Assembly (NCBI GenBank): GCA_902470835.1
Contig: CABRHR010000120.1
Span: 1-5,193 of the forward strand
DNA from: an uncultured Collinsella sp.
GTDB taxonomy: Bacteria; Actinomycetota; Coriobacteriia; Coriobacteriales; Coriobacteriaceae
DNA: 5,193 nt
Direction: 5' to 3'
Shown: piece by piece, positions 1-5,147 of the stretch
Layout of the letters: every line of letters begins with the position of its first letter
How positions within the stretch are numbered: position 1 is the stretch's first letter
Translations under genes and position numbers: made by a program
The notes under the pieces: model-generated
What the model saw: the letters and a program-made list of their open reading frames with translations, nothing else
The model's database searches: none
Told to the model about the DNA's origin: nothing

Positions 1-47
1 CTACACTATCCTCTTCGTCGGCAGCGTCAGATGTGTATAAGAGACAG
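1..47 (+). other. Nextera read-1 adapter (library artefact)
   Basis: This is not genomic DNA. Bases 7-14 (TATCCTCT) match a standard Nextera i5 index, 15-28 (TCGTCGGCAGCGTC) are the read-1 adapter, and 29-47 are the 19-bp Tn5 mosaic end AGATGTGTATAAGAGACAG. Genomic sequence begins at 48. Read on the minus strand, the adapter adds a false C-terminal tail (ending VSYTHLTLPTKRIV) and a TAG stop at 1-3 to the truncated prfC gene. Read on the plus strand it gives the false peptide start MCIRDR. It should be trimmed before annotation. Confidence 0.98.
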
Positions 48-492
48 GATCACGGGCCTCGTGGTCGAGCTTGTTCACAAAGGTGAAGATGGGAATGTGG
101 CGCAGCGTGCAGACCTTAAAGAGCTTTTTGGTCTGGGCCTCGACGCCCTTAGCGCCATCGATAACCATGACCGCGGCGTCGGCGGCCATGAGGGTACGGT
201 AAGTATCCTCCGAAAAATCCTGGTGGCCGGGGGTATCGAGGATGTTGACACAGGCGCCGTTATAGGTGAACTGCAGCACCGAGGAGGTCACGGAAATGCC
301 GCGCTCTTTCTCGATATCCATCCAGTCCGAGACGGCGTGTTTGGCCGAGCTCTTGCCCTTGACCGAGCCGGCGGTCTGGATGCTGCCGGTGTAGAGCAGC
401 AGTTTCTCGGTAAGGGTGGTCTTACCGGCGTCCGGGTGGCTGATGATCGCGAATGTACGGCGCGACGAGATTTCATCCGACAGGCTTGCCAT
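48..492 (-). CDS. prfC: Peptide chain release factor 3, N-terminal part (truncated by contig end)
   Basis: RF3 is the cytoplasmic translational GTPase that removes RF1/RF2 from the ribosome after peptide release. About 148 residues of the GTPase domain are present; the family is usually near 525 residues, so the rest lies beyond the left edge. Numbered from the chosen start, the G1/P-loop is SHPDAGKTT (about 18-26), the switch-I region contains RGISVTSS (64-71), G3 is DTPGH (86-90) and G4 is NKLD (140-143). The stretches RRTFAIISHPDAGKTT and DFSEDTYRTL are close to what I recall of E. coli RF3. The ATG at 490-492 is preferred over upstream in-frame ATGs at 510 and 519 because AAAGGA lies 5 bases before it and it leaves the usual short leader before RRTF. 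The reading frame runs into adapter at 47, so residues after RD are unreliable. It is divergent from the GntR operon. Confidence 0.95.
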
Positions 493-497
493 GCGGA

Positions 498-503
498 TCC
501 TTT
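498..503 (-). promoter_or_regulatory. Ribosome binding site deciding the prfC start
   Basis: On the minus strand the sequence AAGAAAGGATCCGC precedes the ATG at 490-492, placing AAAGGA 5 bases from the start. The longer alternatives at 510 and 519 would put their starts upstream of this site, so the shorter start is favoured. A similar AGAAAGG site precedes the ABC ATPase gene on the other strand. Confidence 0.7.
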
Positions 504-539
504 CTTGCATTGAGTGCATTACGTCGATGTAACCGCCCT

Positions 540-545
540 ATTGTA
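540..545 (-). promoter_or_regulatory. Possible -10 element for prfC
   Basis: On the minus strand TACAAT lies about 48 bases upstream of the prfC ATG, a suitable distance for a transcript with a roughly 40-base leader. No good -35 hexamer is seen 16-18 bases further upstream, so this is only a candidate. Beyond it, 546-615 shows nothing else that I can support. Confidence 0.3.
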
Positions 546-615
546 GCCGCGAAATCCCGTTTTAGAGCGCCTATCAGGACAAATTCATCAGTCTTGCCTT
601 GGCCGCAGTGGCAGC

Positions 616-676
616 TTGTCTCGATCTGTAACGTCTAGACGGGTTTTGGGCTTCTAACTGTTACAGATTGAGACAA
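616..676 (+). repeat. Hairpin repeat, unit 1 of 2
   Basis: A 17-base left arm (616-632, TTGTCTCGATCTGTAAC) pairs with a 17-base right arm (660-676, GTTACAGATTGAGACAA) across a 27-base loop. The only non-Watson-Crick position is G623 with T669, which is a G-U wobble in plus-strand RNA but a C-A mismatch in minus-strand RNA. The loop starts with the 8-bp palindrome GTCTAGAC (633-640). There is no T-run after the right arm, so it is not a standard intrinsic terminator. It lies upstream of both divergent genes. It could be one unit of a dispersed palindromic repeat family or a protein-binding array; the function is unknown. Confidence 0.85.
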
Positions 677-697
677 ACGGTTGAGTCCCTCGGCAGA

Positions 698-754
698 ATC
701 TCGATCTGTAACATCTAGCCGTCAAAATCGACCCTTGCTGTTACAGATTGAGAT
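698..754 (+). repeat. Hairpin repeat, unit 2 of 2
   Basis: Arms 698-712 (ATCTCGATCTGTAAC) and 740-754 (GTTACAGATTGAGAT) pair over 15 bases across a loop that is again 27 bases. The core arms repeat those of unit 1 exactly 80 bp later, and the single G-U position is kept (G703 with T749). The loop sequence differs from unit 1 apart from a shared TCTAG near its start and a few terminal bases. The base flanking TCTCG differs between units (G618 versus A698), but each unit has the matching partner on its other arm (C674, T754). That is a compensating pair. The following stretch, 755-822, holds nothing else I can identify. Confidence 0.85.
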
Positions 755-822
755 ATTTCTGATGAGCATAGGGCGTAGAACCTCAGTGTTTTGCCTGTCG
801 ACAAACAATCCCACATCTCCTC

Positions 823-852
823 TTGCGCAACTGTGCATAGTGTATATATACT
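823..852 (+). promoter_or_regulatory. Promoter of the GntR-ABC operon
   Basis: A -35-like TTGCGC (823-828) is followed by TATACT (847-852) at 18-base spacing; TATATA (845-850) at 16-base spacing is an alternative -10. Transcription would start near 859, leaving a leader of about 40 bases before the GTG start at 901. The -35 lies inside the 8-bp palindrome TTGCGCAA (823-830). The -10 lies inside the palindrome GTATATATAC (842-851), so a bound repressor would block polymerase. Confidence 0.6.
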
Positions 853-873
853 GTGCTTACCGGTTATATACAC
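840..873 (+). promoter_or_regulatory. Candidate GntR/YtrA-type operator
   Basis: GTGTATATA (840-848) and TATATACAC (865-873) are perfect 9-base inverted arms separated by 16 bases. Nested in the left half is the 10-bp palindrome GTATATATAC (842-851). GntR-family operators commonly have GT and AC ends around an AT-rich centre, which fits both. The site covers the -10 and the expected transcription start of the downstream gntR-like gene, which suggests autorepression. That the encoded protein binds here is inference. Confidence 0.6.
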
Positions 874-900
874 GTGTAGCCCAACAGCTAAGGAGCCGCT

Positions 901-1281
901 GTGGACATCATCCTATCCAATTCGAACGATAAGCCCATCTACGAGCAAATAGCCTCGCAGGTCAAAGCTCAGATCCTTTCGGGCACGCTCGATGCGGGAG
1001 CCAAACTCCCCAGCATCCGTGTACTCGCGAGCGATCTTGGAGTGAGCGTCATCACCACCAAGCGCGCCTACGCCGACCTGGAGCAGCTCGGGTTTATCTG
1101 CACCGTGCAGGGCAAGGGCTGTTTTGTCGCCGAGGGCAACCAAGAGCTCTTGCGCGAAAACCAGCTCTGCCATATCGAAGATCTGCTTGCGAAAGCGGCA
1201 AGCCAAGCCGAAACCCTGGGTGTCACGCGCGACAAACTGCACGAGATGCTCGACCTGGTAGCCCCCGAAACCATGCAGTAG
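901..1281 (+). CDS. GntR-family transcriptional regulator, YtrA subfamily
   Basis: This is a 126-residue DNA-binding repressor. An N-terminal winged helix-turn-helix of the GntR type spans about residues 10-77: KPIYEQIASQVKAQIL begins it, LPSIRVLASDLGVS (about 36-49) leads into the recognition helix, and GKGCFVAE (71-78) forms the wing end. The remaining roughly 45 residues are predicted helical, too short for the ligand domains of FadR, HutC or MocR types. That short tail is typical of YtrA-type regulators, which usually sit first in an operon with ABC exporter genes, as here. The start is GTG at 901, with AAGGAG (890-895) five bases upstream. The gene is followed after 23 bases by the ABC ATPase. 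It probably represses its own operon through the palindromes at 840-873; the inducing signal is unknown. Confidence 0.92.
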   Translation: MDIILSNSNDKPIYEQIASQVKAQILSGTLDAGAKLPSIRVLASDLGVSVITTKRAYADLEQLGFICTVQGKGCFVAEGNQELLRENQLCHIEDLLAKAASQAETLGVTRDKLHEMLDLVAPETMQ

Positions 1282-1304
1282 CCATCTGCAAGAAAGGCTA
1301 TACC

Positions 1305-2186
1305 ATGAAAAACTTGCTAGAACTTAAAGGTGCATCGCGCCGTGTGAGCGACCGTTTTTCGCTGCGTGATGTCACGCTTGCCGTGGAGCCTGGCCAGATC
1401 GTCGGCTTTGTTGGTGCCAACGGTGCCGGCAAAACAACGACGATTCGAGCTGCTCTCGGGCTTGTAAAGCTCGATGCCGGCGAAGTGCACCTGTTTGGGC
1501 AGCGCTGTGGCGCCGACGCGCCCGATGAAACGCAGTGCCATCTACGCTCCCGCGTCGGTCTTGTCCTGGACACGTGCCCCTTCCCCTCCACGCTCAAGGT
1601 GGGCCAGATCGAGTCGCTCGTAGGCCCGGCGTACCCCACGTGGGACCGCGAAACGTTCGCCGGATTCATCAACCGATTTGGCCTCGATCCCAAGACAAAG
1701 GTCAAGGACCTCTCCCGCGGCATGGGCATGAAACTGCAGCTTGCCTGTGCACTCAGCCACAATGCCAAGCTGCTCGTTTTGGACGAAGCCACCGCGGGCC
1801 TCGATCCCATGGCACGCGAGGAACTGCTTGATGAGCTGCTTGCCTTTGTCGCCGACGGCCAGCACAGTGTGCTGCTCTCGAGCCACATTACGTCCGACCT
1901 CGATCGCACCGCTGATCGCGTCATCTGCATCGATAATGGCGCGATTATTTTTGACCTGCCGCGCGAGGACATTACCGACCGCGCCGGCATCGCCCACTGC
2001 ACTCAGGCACAGGCCACCGAGCTTATGGCTTGCGTCGAAGGTGCCCGTGCCGCCCGCCACACCTATAGCGTGGATGTGCTCGTGCCCAACCGACACGAAG
2101 CGCTCGAGGCTTTCCCCGAGATTCCATGCGACCGCGCAACCATTGATGACTATCTGCGTCTTATGCTGAAAGGAGCCTCCAAATGA
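1305..2186 (+). CDS. ABC transporter ATP-binding protein (YtrB/CcmA-like exporter ATPase)
   Basis: This is a 293-residue cytoplasmic ATPase expected to power the membrane protein encoded next. Walker A is GANGAGKTT (37-45), the signature is LSRGM (136-140), Walker B is LLVLDE (156-161), the D-loop is AGLDP (164-168) and the H-loop histidine is H194 in SSHI. The signature has R where LSGGQ has its first G. The Q-loop region (LVLDTCPFPSTLKV, about 87-100) has no glutamine and shows D89 instead; acidic or changed residues here are not rare in ABC-2 type exporters. A C-terminal extension of about 70 residues follows the nucleotide-binding domain. AGAAAGG (1291-1297) lies 7 bases before the ATG. 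The stop overlaps the permease start (ATGA), indicating coupled translation. The substrate cannot be told from sequence; lipid, peptide or antibiotic export is possible by family analogy. Confidence 0.93.
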   Translation: MKNLLELKGASRRVSDRFSLRDVTLAVEPGQIVGFVGANGAGKTTTIRAALGLVKLDAGEVHLFGQRCGADAPDETQCHLRSRVGLVLDTCPFPSTLKVGQIESLVGPAYPTWDRETFAGFINRFGLDPKTKVKDLSRGMGMKLQLACALSHNAKLLVLDEATAGLDPMAREELLDELLAFVADGQHSVLLSSHITSDLDRTADRVICIDNGAIIFDLPREDITDRAGIAHCTQAQATELMACVEGARAARHTYSVDVLVPNRHEALEAFPEIPCDRATIDDYLRLMLKGASK

Positions 2187-2881
2187 AACGTGCCTTTATG
2201 TCCGAATTCGCCATCATGCGCTCATTCATCCCAAGCATTGCGGGGGTCGGATTGTTCATATTCGCCGTTCTGACCATTGCAAACATGTTGGATGGCAATT
2301 CCGGCATGAGCGCCGGGGCCTGCGCCGTAAGCGCCATGTCGCCCATCATGGTGATGAACTCGTTGGCTGGCTACGACAATCAAAACGGCTGGGAGCGTTA
2401 CCGGGCAACGCTGCCCTTCACGCGCAAAGACATCGTCTGCGCGCGCTATCTGTGCATCATTGTTTTCTCGGCCAGTATGGCATGCGCTGCTGCGCTTTTG
2501 AATATCATCTCCCTTCCGCTCTTCAACGGCATGGGCATCTCCCCAATCGGACAGACCATCTTTGAGATCGTGAGTGCCTCGTTCGCATCGATGCTCATCT
2601 CACTTGTGCTGGTGTTCCTAACACAGCCGCTGTTCTTTCGATTTGGGCATATGGAGGCATTGCGCTTGTCCGTCGCTCTGTTCGCGCTGCTCGGTTGCTT
2701 CACCATGGCGATGTTGAGCTCCTCCAACTCCATCACCAACTGGCTCATGTCATTTGCCGGGGCGAATCCCGATCATGTCGTTATCGGCTGTCTATGCGCC
2801 GGCATGGCCATCTTGGACTTCGCGCTTTTCACGCTCAGTGCCACCATCAGCACCAAGGTCTACCAAGCACGCGACCTGTAG
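2183..2881 (+). CDS. ABC-2 type transporter permease (ABC2_membrane_5-like)
   Basis: This 232-residue integral membrane protein is the probable partner of the preceding ATPase. Hydrophobic segments lie at roughly residues 14-34, 43-62, 90-112, 125-151, 160-178 and 197-221, giving about six membrane spans. Between the second and third is the cytoplasmic stretch YDNQNGWERYRATLPFTRKD (64-83). Motifs of the form NGW-RY-TLP-(S/T)RK are characteristic of small ABC-2 permeases of this family, as is the C-terminal TKVYQARDL. The ATG overlaps the ATPase stop by 4 bases. AAAGGAG (2169-2175), inside the ATPase gene, is its ribosome binding site at 7-base spacing. With only one ATPase and one permease, the transporter is probably a dimer of each. 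The gene ends 58 bases from the convergent CLC gene. Confidence 0.9.
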   Translation: MKRAFMSEFAIMRSFIPSIAGVGLFIFAVLTIANMLDGNSGMSAGACAVSAMSPIMVMNSLAGYDNQNGWERYRATLPFTRKDIVCARYLCIIVFSASMACAAALLNIISLPLFNGMGISPIGQTIFEIVSASFASMLISLVLVFLTQPLFFRFGHMEALRLSVALFALLGCFTMAMLSSSNSITNWLMSFAGANPDHVVIGCLCAGMAILDFALFTLSATISTKVYQARDL

Positions 2882-2902
2882 CCGCGCGCGGTATCATCGG
2901 AC

Positions 2903-2924
2903 GTGCCCTCATCATTCTGGGCAC
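2903..2924. terminator. Weak hairpin between convergent genes
   Basis: GTGCCC (2903-2908) and GGGCAC (2919-2924) form a perfect 6-bp stem with a 10-base loop, in the 58-base gap between the convergent permease and CLC genes. Its position fits a bidirectional terminator, but there is no T-run on either side. If it acts it would need help, for example from Rho. It is reported only as a candidate. Confidence 0.25.
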
Positions 2925-2939
2925 CGCCGCGCTGGCTAT

Positions 2940-4241
2940 CTACTTTCGCAGTGGTTTGGGCAGCGGAATGCCCGCAGCGATAACGGCAGCGATGATCATG
3001 CAGACGATGCCCTTGAGCGGGAAGCACATGAGCAGCAGGCCAACGACCATAACGGGCTGGCGCATAACGGCACCCATCGTCGAGGCAGTGCACACGGCAA
3101 CGCAAAAGACCGGATCGGCGCCGGTGAGGATGGCAAGACCGTAGCCCAGGCTCACGCCCGAGAAGATGACGGGGAAGAAGTGGCCGCCGCGCCAGCCCAG
3201 GTTGATGAGGGCAGGCGTCAGCATGGCTTTAACGAGGCCCGTTGCGATGAGTACGCCGGCGGGAATAGTCAGATAGGTTTCCATGAGCACGTCGGCCTGC
3301 GTCTCACCGGCAAACATGGTGTAGGGCAGGACCGTACCGCAGGCGGCAAGTGCCAGACCGGCCAGCATGGCCTTTAAGACGGGGCGCTCCCCTATGGCCT
3401 GGGCCAGCACCTCGCTCGTGTGTTCGGAGACAAAGTAGAGCCAGCCGCAGACAGTGCCAATAAGCGCTAGGGGGATGAGCCAGGCAATTTCCAAGTTGCC
3501 CACCACGGCAGCCTCGAACCTGGGCATGCCCATGCCGCCGCCCATAAGCTGGCCGAGCAGCAGATAGGTGCCCAGGCCGCCGGCAACAGCGATGCCATAG
3601 ACTACGGTTTTTTGCGCTTTGGGCAGCTTGATGGTGATCTCATCGGCATCGGACTCGCCATCGCCGGCGTCCTGGCCATCGGCACTGCCGGCAAGCGGCG
3701 CCACAAAGCCAAAGACGGGCGCGGTGAAAAGTGCCGTCAGGGCAGCCTGGGTGCCCAGCAGCGTAAGCTCCCTAAACTCGGCGCCAAAGCGACGCATGCG
3801 GTCGCCGACCCAGCTGCACAGACCCGCGATAACGCCGGTCAGACCGGCCTCGGGACCAATGCTGCCGCCAAACAGCAGCGGCAGCAGCGCCGCGATCGAC
3901 AGCTTGCCCAGGCTGTCATACGGATAGCGACCGTCCCGCTTTACTTTGGCCATAACCTGGTTAAGGTCGTCGGTCTTGGTGCCCGTCATCTTTTCGTACA
4001 GACCGATCAGTAGACCACCAAGCAAGCAGACGAAAAACGGGTACGGCAAAAAACCGAACGGGCCGCTGGCGAGCTCGGGCGAGGCGACGCCCACCATATG
4101 CGGAATCTCGGTCCACAGATAGTCGATGCCGTGCTCCATCGCAAAAAAGAATAGCCAGACCGCAGCGCCTGCAAATGCACCGGTCACGGCGACGCTGACC
4201 AAGAACAGCACACGGTTTGCAGGCTTGGCAAGTTTATCCAT
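2940..4241 (-). CDS. CLC-family (voltage-gated chloride channel type) anion channel/transporter, YfeO-like
   Basis: This is a 433-residue polytopic membrane protein of the CLC superfamily, which moves chloride or related anions as a dimer. The third conserved CLC motif, GxFxP, is clear as GHFFP (353-357) within GWRGGHFFPVIFSGVSLG, very like E. coli YfeO as I recall it. The second motif, GREGP in typical CLCs, is GSIGPE (126-131), so the gating glutamate position holds I128 and a glutamate follows the proline at 131. A GSGIP-like first motif is not recognisable; the equivalent region reads TGTKTDDLNQ (86-95). An acidic loop, SADGQDAGDGESDADE (186-201), splits the two halves. No CBS domains are present, as in many bacterial CLCs. 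The ATG is preceded by GGGAGGA (4246-4252) 4 bases upstream. The gene follows the LOG-like gene on the same strand by 124 bases. Anion specificity, and channel versus antiporter mode, cannot be decided here. Confidence 0.88.
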   Translation of the reverse strand: MDKLAKPANRVLFLVSVAVTGAFAGAAVWLFFFAMEHGIDYLWTEIPHMVGVASPELASGPFGFLPYPFFVCLLGGLLIGLYEKMTGTKTDDLNQVMAKVKRDGRYPYDSLGKLSIAALLPLLFGGSIGPEAGLTGVIAGLCSWVGDRMRRFGAEFRELTLLGTQAALTALFTAPVFGFVAPLAGSADGQDAGDGESDADEITIKLPKAQKTVVYGIAVAGGLGTYLLLGQLMGGGMGMPRFEAAVVGNLEIAWLIPLALIGTVCGWLYFVSEHTSEVLAQAIGERPVLKAMLAGLALAACGTVLPYTMFAGETQADVLMETYLTIPAGVLIATGLVKAMLTPALINLGWRGGHFFPVIFSGVSLGYGLAILTGADPVFCVAVCTASTMGAVMRQPVMVVGLLLMCFPLKGIVCMIIAAVIAAGIPLPKPLRK

Positions 4242-4280
4242 CGGGTCCTCCCGTGGTCTAAATTGACAAAGGTACGTTTT

Positions 4281-4311
4281 ATTTTAGAACGGTCCCAGCG
4301 CAGATGAGCAA
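4281..4311 (-). promoter_or_regulatory. Possible promoter of the CLC gene
   Basis: On the minus strand TTGCTC (4306-4311) and TAAAAT (4281-4286) could be -35 and -10 elements, but the spacing is 19 bases, longer than ideal. The -10 lies in the only AT-rich patch of the gap between the LOG-like and CLC genes. The region GGTACGTTTTATTTTAGAAC and the bases just after it form an imperfect palindrome. The CLC gene may therefore have its own promoter rather than depend on readthrough. Confidence 0.3.
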
Positions 4312-4322
4312 GCCGTCTGCGC
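4298..4322 (-). repeat. Hairpin upstream of the CLC gene
   Basis: GCGCAGA (4298-4304) and TCTGCGC (4316-4322) form a perfect 7-bp stem with an 11-base loop. It overlaps the possible -35 of the CLC gene and sits just downstream, in transcription order, of a second hairpin at 4329-4348. No T-run follows, so termination is uncertain. Confidence 0.4.
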
Positions 4323-4328
4323 CGCAAA

Positions 4329-4348
4329 CGTCACCATTGGGCGTGACG
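4329..4348 (-). terminator. Candidate terminator hairpin after the LOG-like gene
   Basis: On the minus strand CGTCAC, an 8-base loop and GTGACG form a perfect 6-bp stem starting 17 bases past the LOG-like stop codon. Only three Ts follow (TTTGCGG), so it is at best a weak intrinsic terminator. With the hairpin at 4298-4322 it could partly separate LOG-like and CLC transcription. Confidence 0.3.
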
Positions 4349-4365
4349 CAAGTCCCATCCAAAGC

Positions 4366-4899
4366 TCAGCCGTTGATGATCGAGGCAATCTCACTCAGCC
4401 TATCGGCAAAATAGATGCCCTGCTGGCGACGCGGGCTCGACAAGCCCTTATCGATCATGCGGCCGAGCAGTGCCTTAAGGTCGTTGTAGTAGCCATCCAA
4501 GTTGTACAGGATGCACGGTGCATTGAGGTGTCCCAGCGATACGGCGGACATGATCTCGGAGATCTCCTCGAGCGTGCCCGTGCCGCCCGGAAAGGCGATA
4601 AACGCGTCGCCGAGTTCGATCATCTTGGCTTTGCGCTCCGCCATATCGCTCGTCACGATCAAGTCGTCGATTCCGTCATGCTGAAACTCGGCCTCGATAA
4701 AAAAGCTCGGCTCCACGCCCGTCACGTGCCCACCGGCGGCAAGCACGCTATCGGCGAGCGCACCCATCAGGCCCGACTTGGATCCGCCGTACACCAGCGC
4801 ATGCCCGCTGGCGCCAATCCATGCGCCAAGCTCTTGCACTGCCGGCAGAAACGCCGGGTCGTTGCCGGCGCTGGCACCCAGATATACGGTGATGTTCAA
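4366..4899 (-). CDS. LOG-family (TIGR00730-type) Rossmann-fold protein
   Basis: This 177-residue cytoplasmic protein belongs to the LOG/lysine-decarboxylase-like family. Members hydrolyse nucleoside 5'-monophosphates, best known for releasing free cytokinin from its riboside monophosphate; the bacterial role is often unclear. An N-terminal MNITVYLGAS strand leads into the nucleotide-binding YGGSKSGLMG (37-46). MAERKAKMIELGDAF (86-100) carries the conserved R89 and K90. The hallmark PGGxGTxxE motif is PGGTGTLEE (104-112), so key residues are present. The length is normal. The start is TTG (4897-4899), since no ATG lies near the conserved N-terminus; AAGGGAG lies 7 bases before it. The gene starts 36 bases after the membrane-protein gene upstream, suggesting one transcript, and CLC lies downstream. 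Which nucleotide it acts on cannot be inferred. Confidence 0.9.
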   Translation of the reverse strand: MNITVYLGASAGNDPAFLPAVQELGAWIGASGHALVYGGSKSGLMGALADSVLAAGGHVTGVEPSFFIEAEFQHDGIDDLIVTSDMAERKAKMIELGDAFIAFPGGTGTLEEISEIMSAVSLGHLNAPCILYNLDGYYNDLKALLGRMIDKGLSSPRRQQGIYFADRLSEIASIING

Positions 4900-4935
4900 T
4901 TTCAGTCTCCCTTGCCGCCGAGCGCGGCGTTCGTT

Positions 4936-5147
4936 TTAGCGCTGACGTCGACGATACTCGCGCACGCGACGCGACAGATCGGCGAGCTCGTCGCGATCGA
5001 GTTCTTCCAGATGCTCCAGATCGTCCATAAAGCGCGCCATGGTGTCCTTTTGACGCATCTTGATGAGCGTGTTGCAGTAGTTCACCGCCACGCCCGTGAG
5101 CATGGCGATGTAGAAGATGCTGATGACGCTTAGGATGACGGTAATGC
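4936..5147 (-). CDS. C-terminal fragment of an unidentified membrane protein
   Basis: An open frame runs on the minus strand from the insert edge to TAA at 4936-4938, giving 69 residues; the start lies beyond the right edge. The visible part begins with a hydrophobic transmembrane segment (ITVILSVISIFYIAMLTG, residues 1-18). A short positively charged stretch follows (LIKMRQK), then a charged, probably helical tail (DDLEHLEELDRDELADL, about 41-57) and a very basic end (REYRRRQR). The basic residues just after the membrane segment suggest the tail is cytoplasmic. The reading frame, its good codon pattern and the 36-base gap to the LOG-like gene support a real gene. I do not recognise the family. 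It has no start within the insert, so start-dependent gene calling would miss it. Confidence 0.7.

Noticed and set aside
31..513. Plus-strand open frame of 160 residues beginning MCIRDR
   Set aside because: It starts in adapter and is antisense to the strongly supported prfC GTPase domain.
616..676. Intrinsic transcription terminator
   Set aside because: The stem is strong, but the loop is 27 bases, no T-run follows on either strand, and the flanking genes are divergent, so no transcript should end here.
616..754. CRISPR array
   Set aside because: There are only two units, the repeats are long hairpins with inverted arms rather than identical direct repeats around spacers, and no cas gene is nearby.
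681..932. Plus-strand open frame of 83 residues in the divergent intergenic region
   Set aside because: It crosses a hairpin repeat and the promoter, overlaps the GntR start, has no convincing ribosome binding site and shows no recognisable protein features.
2881..2950. Possible small hydrophobic gene or relic after the permease (IIGRALIILGTAALAIYF in the plus strand)
   Set aside because: No start codon or ribosome binding site lies in this frame within the gap. The frame continues only as antisense of the CLC gene. A gene remnant is possible but unsupported.
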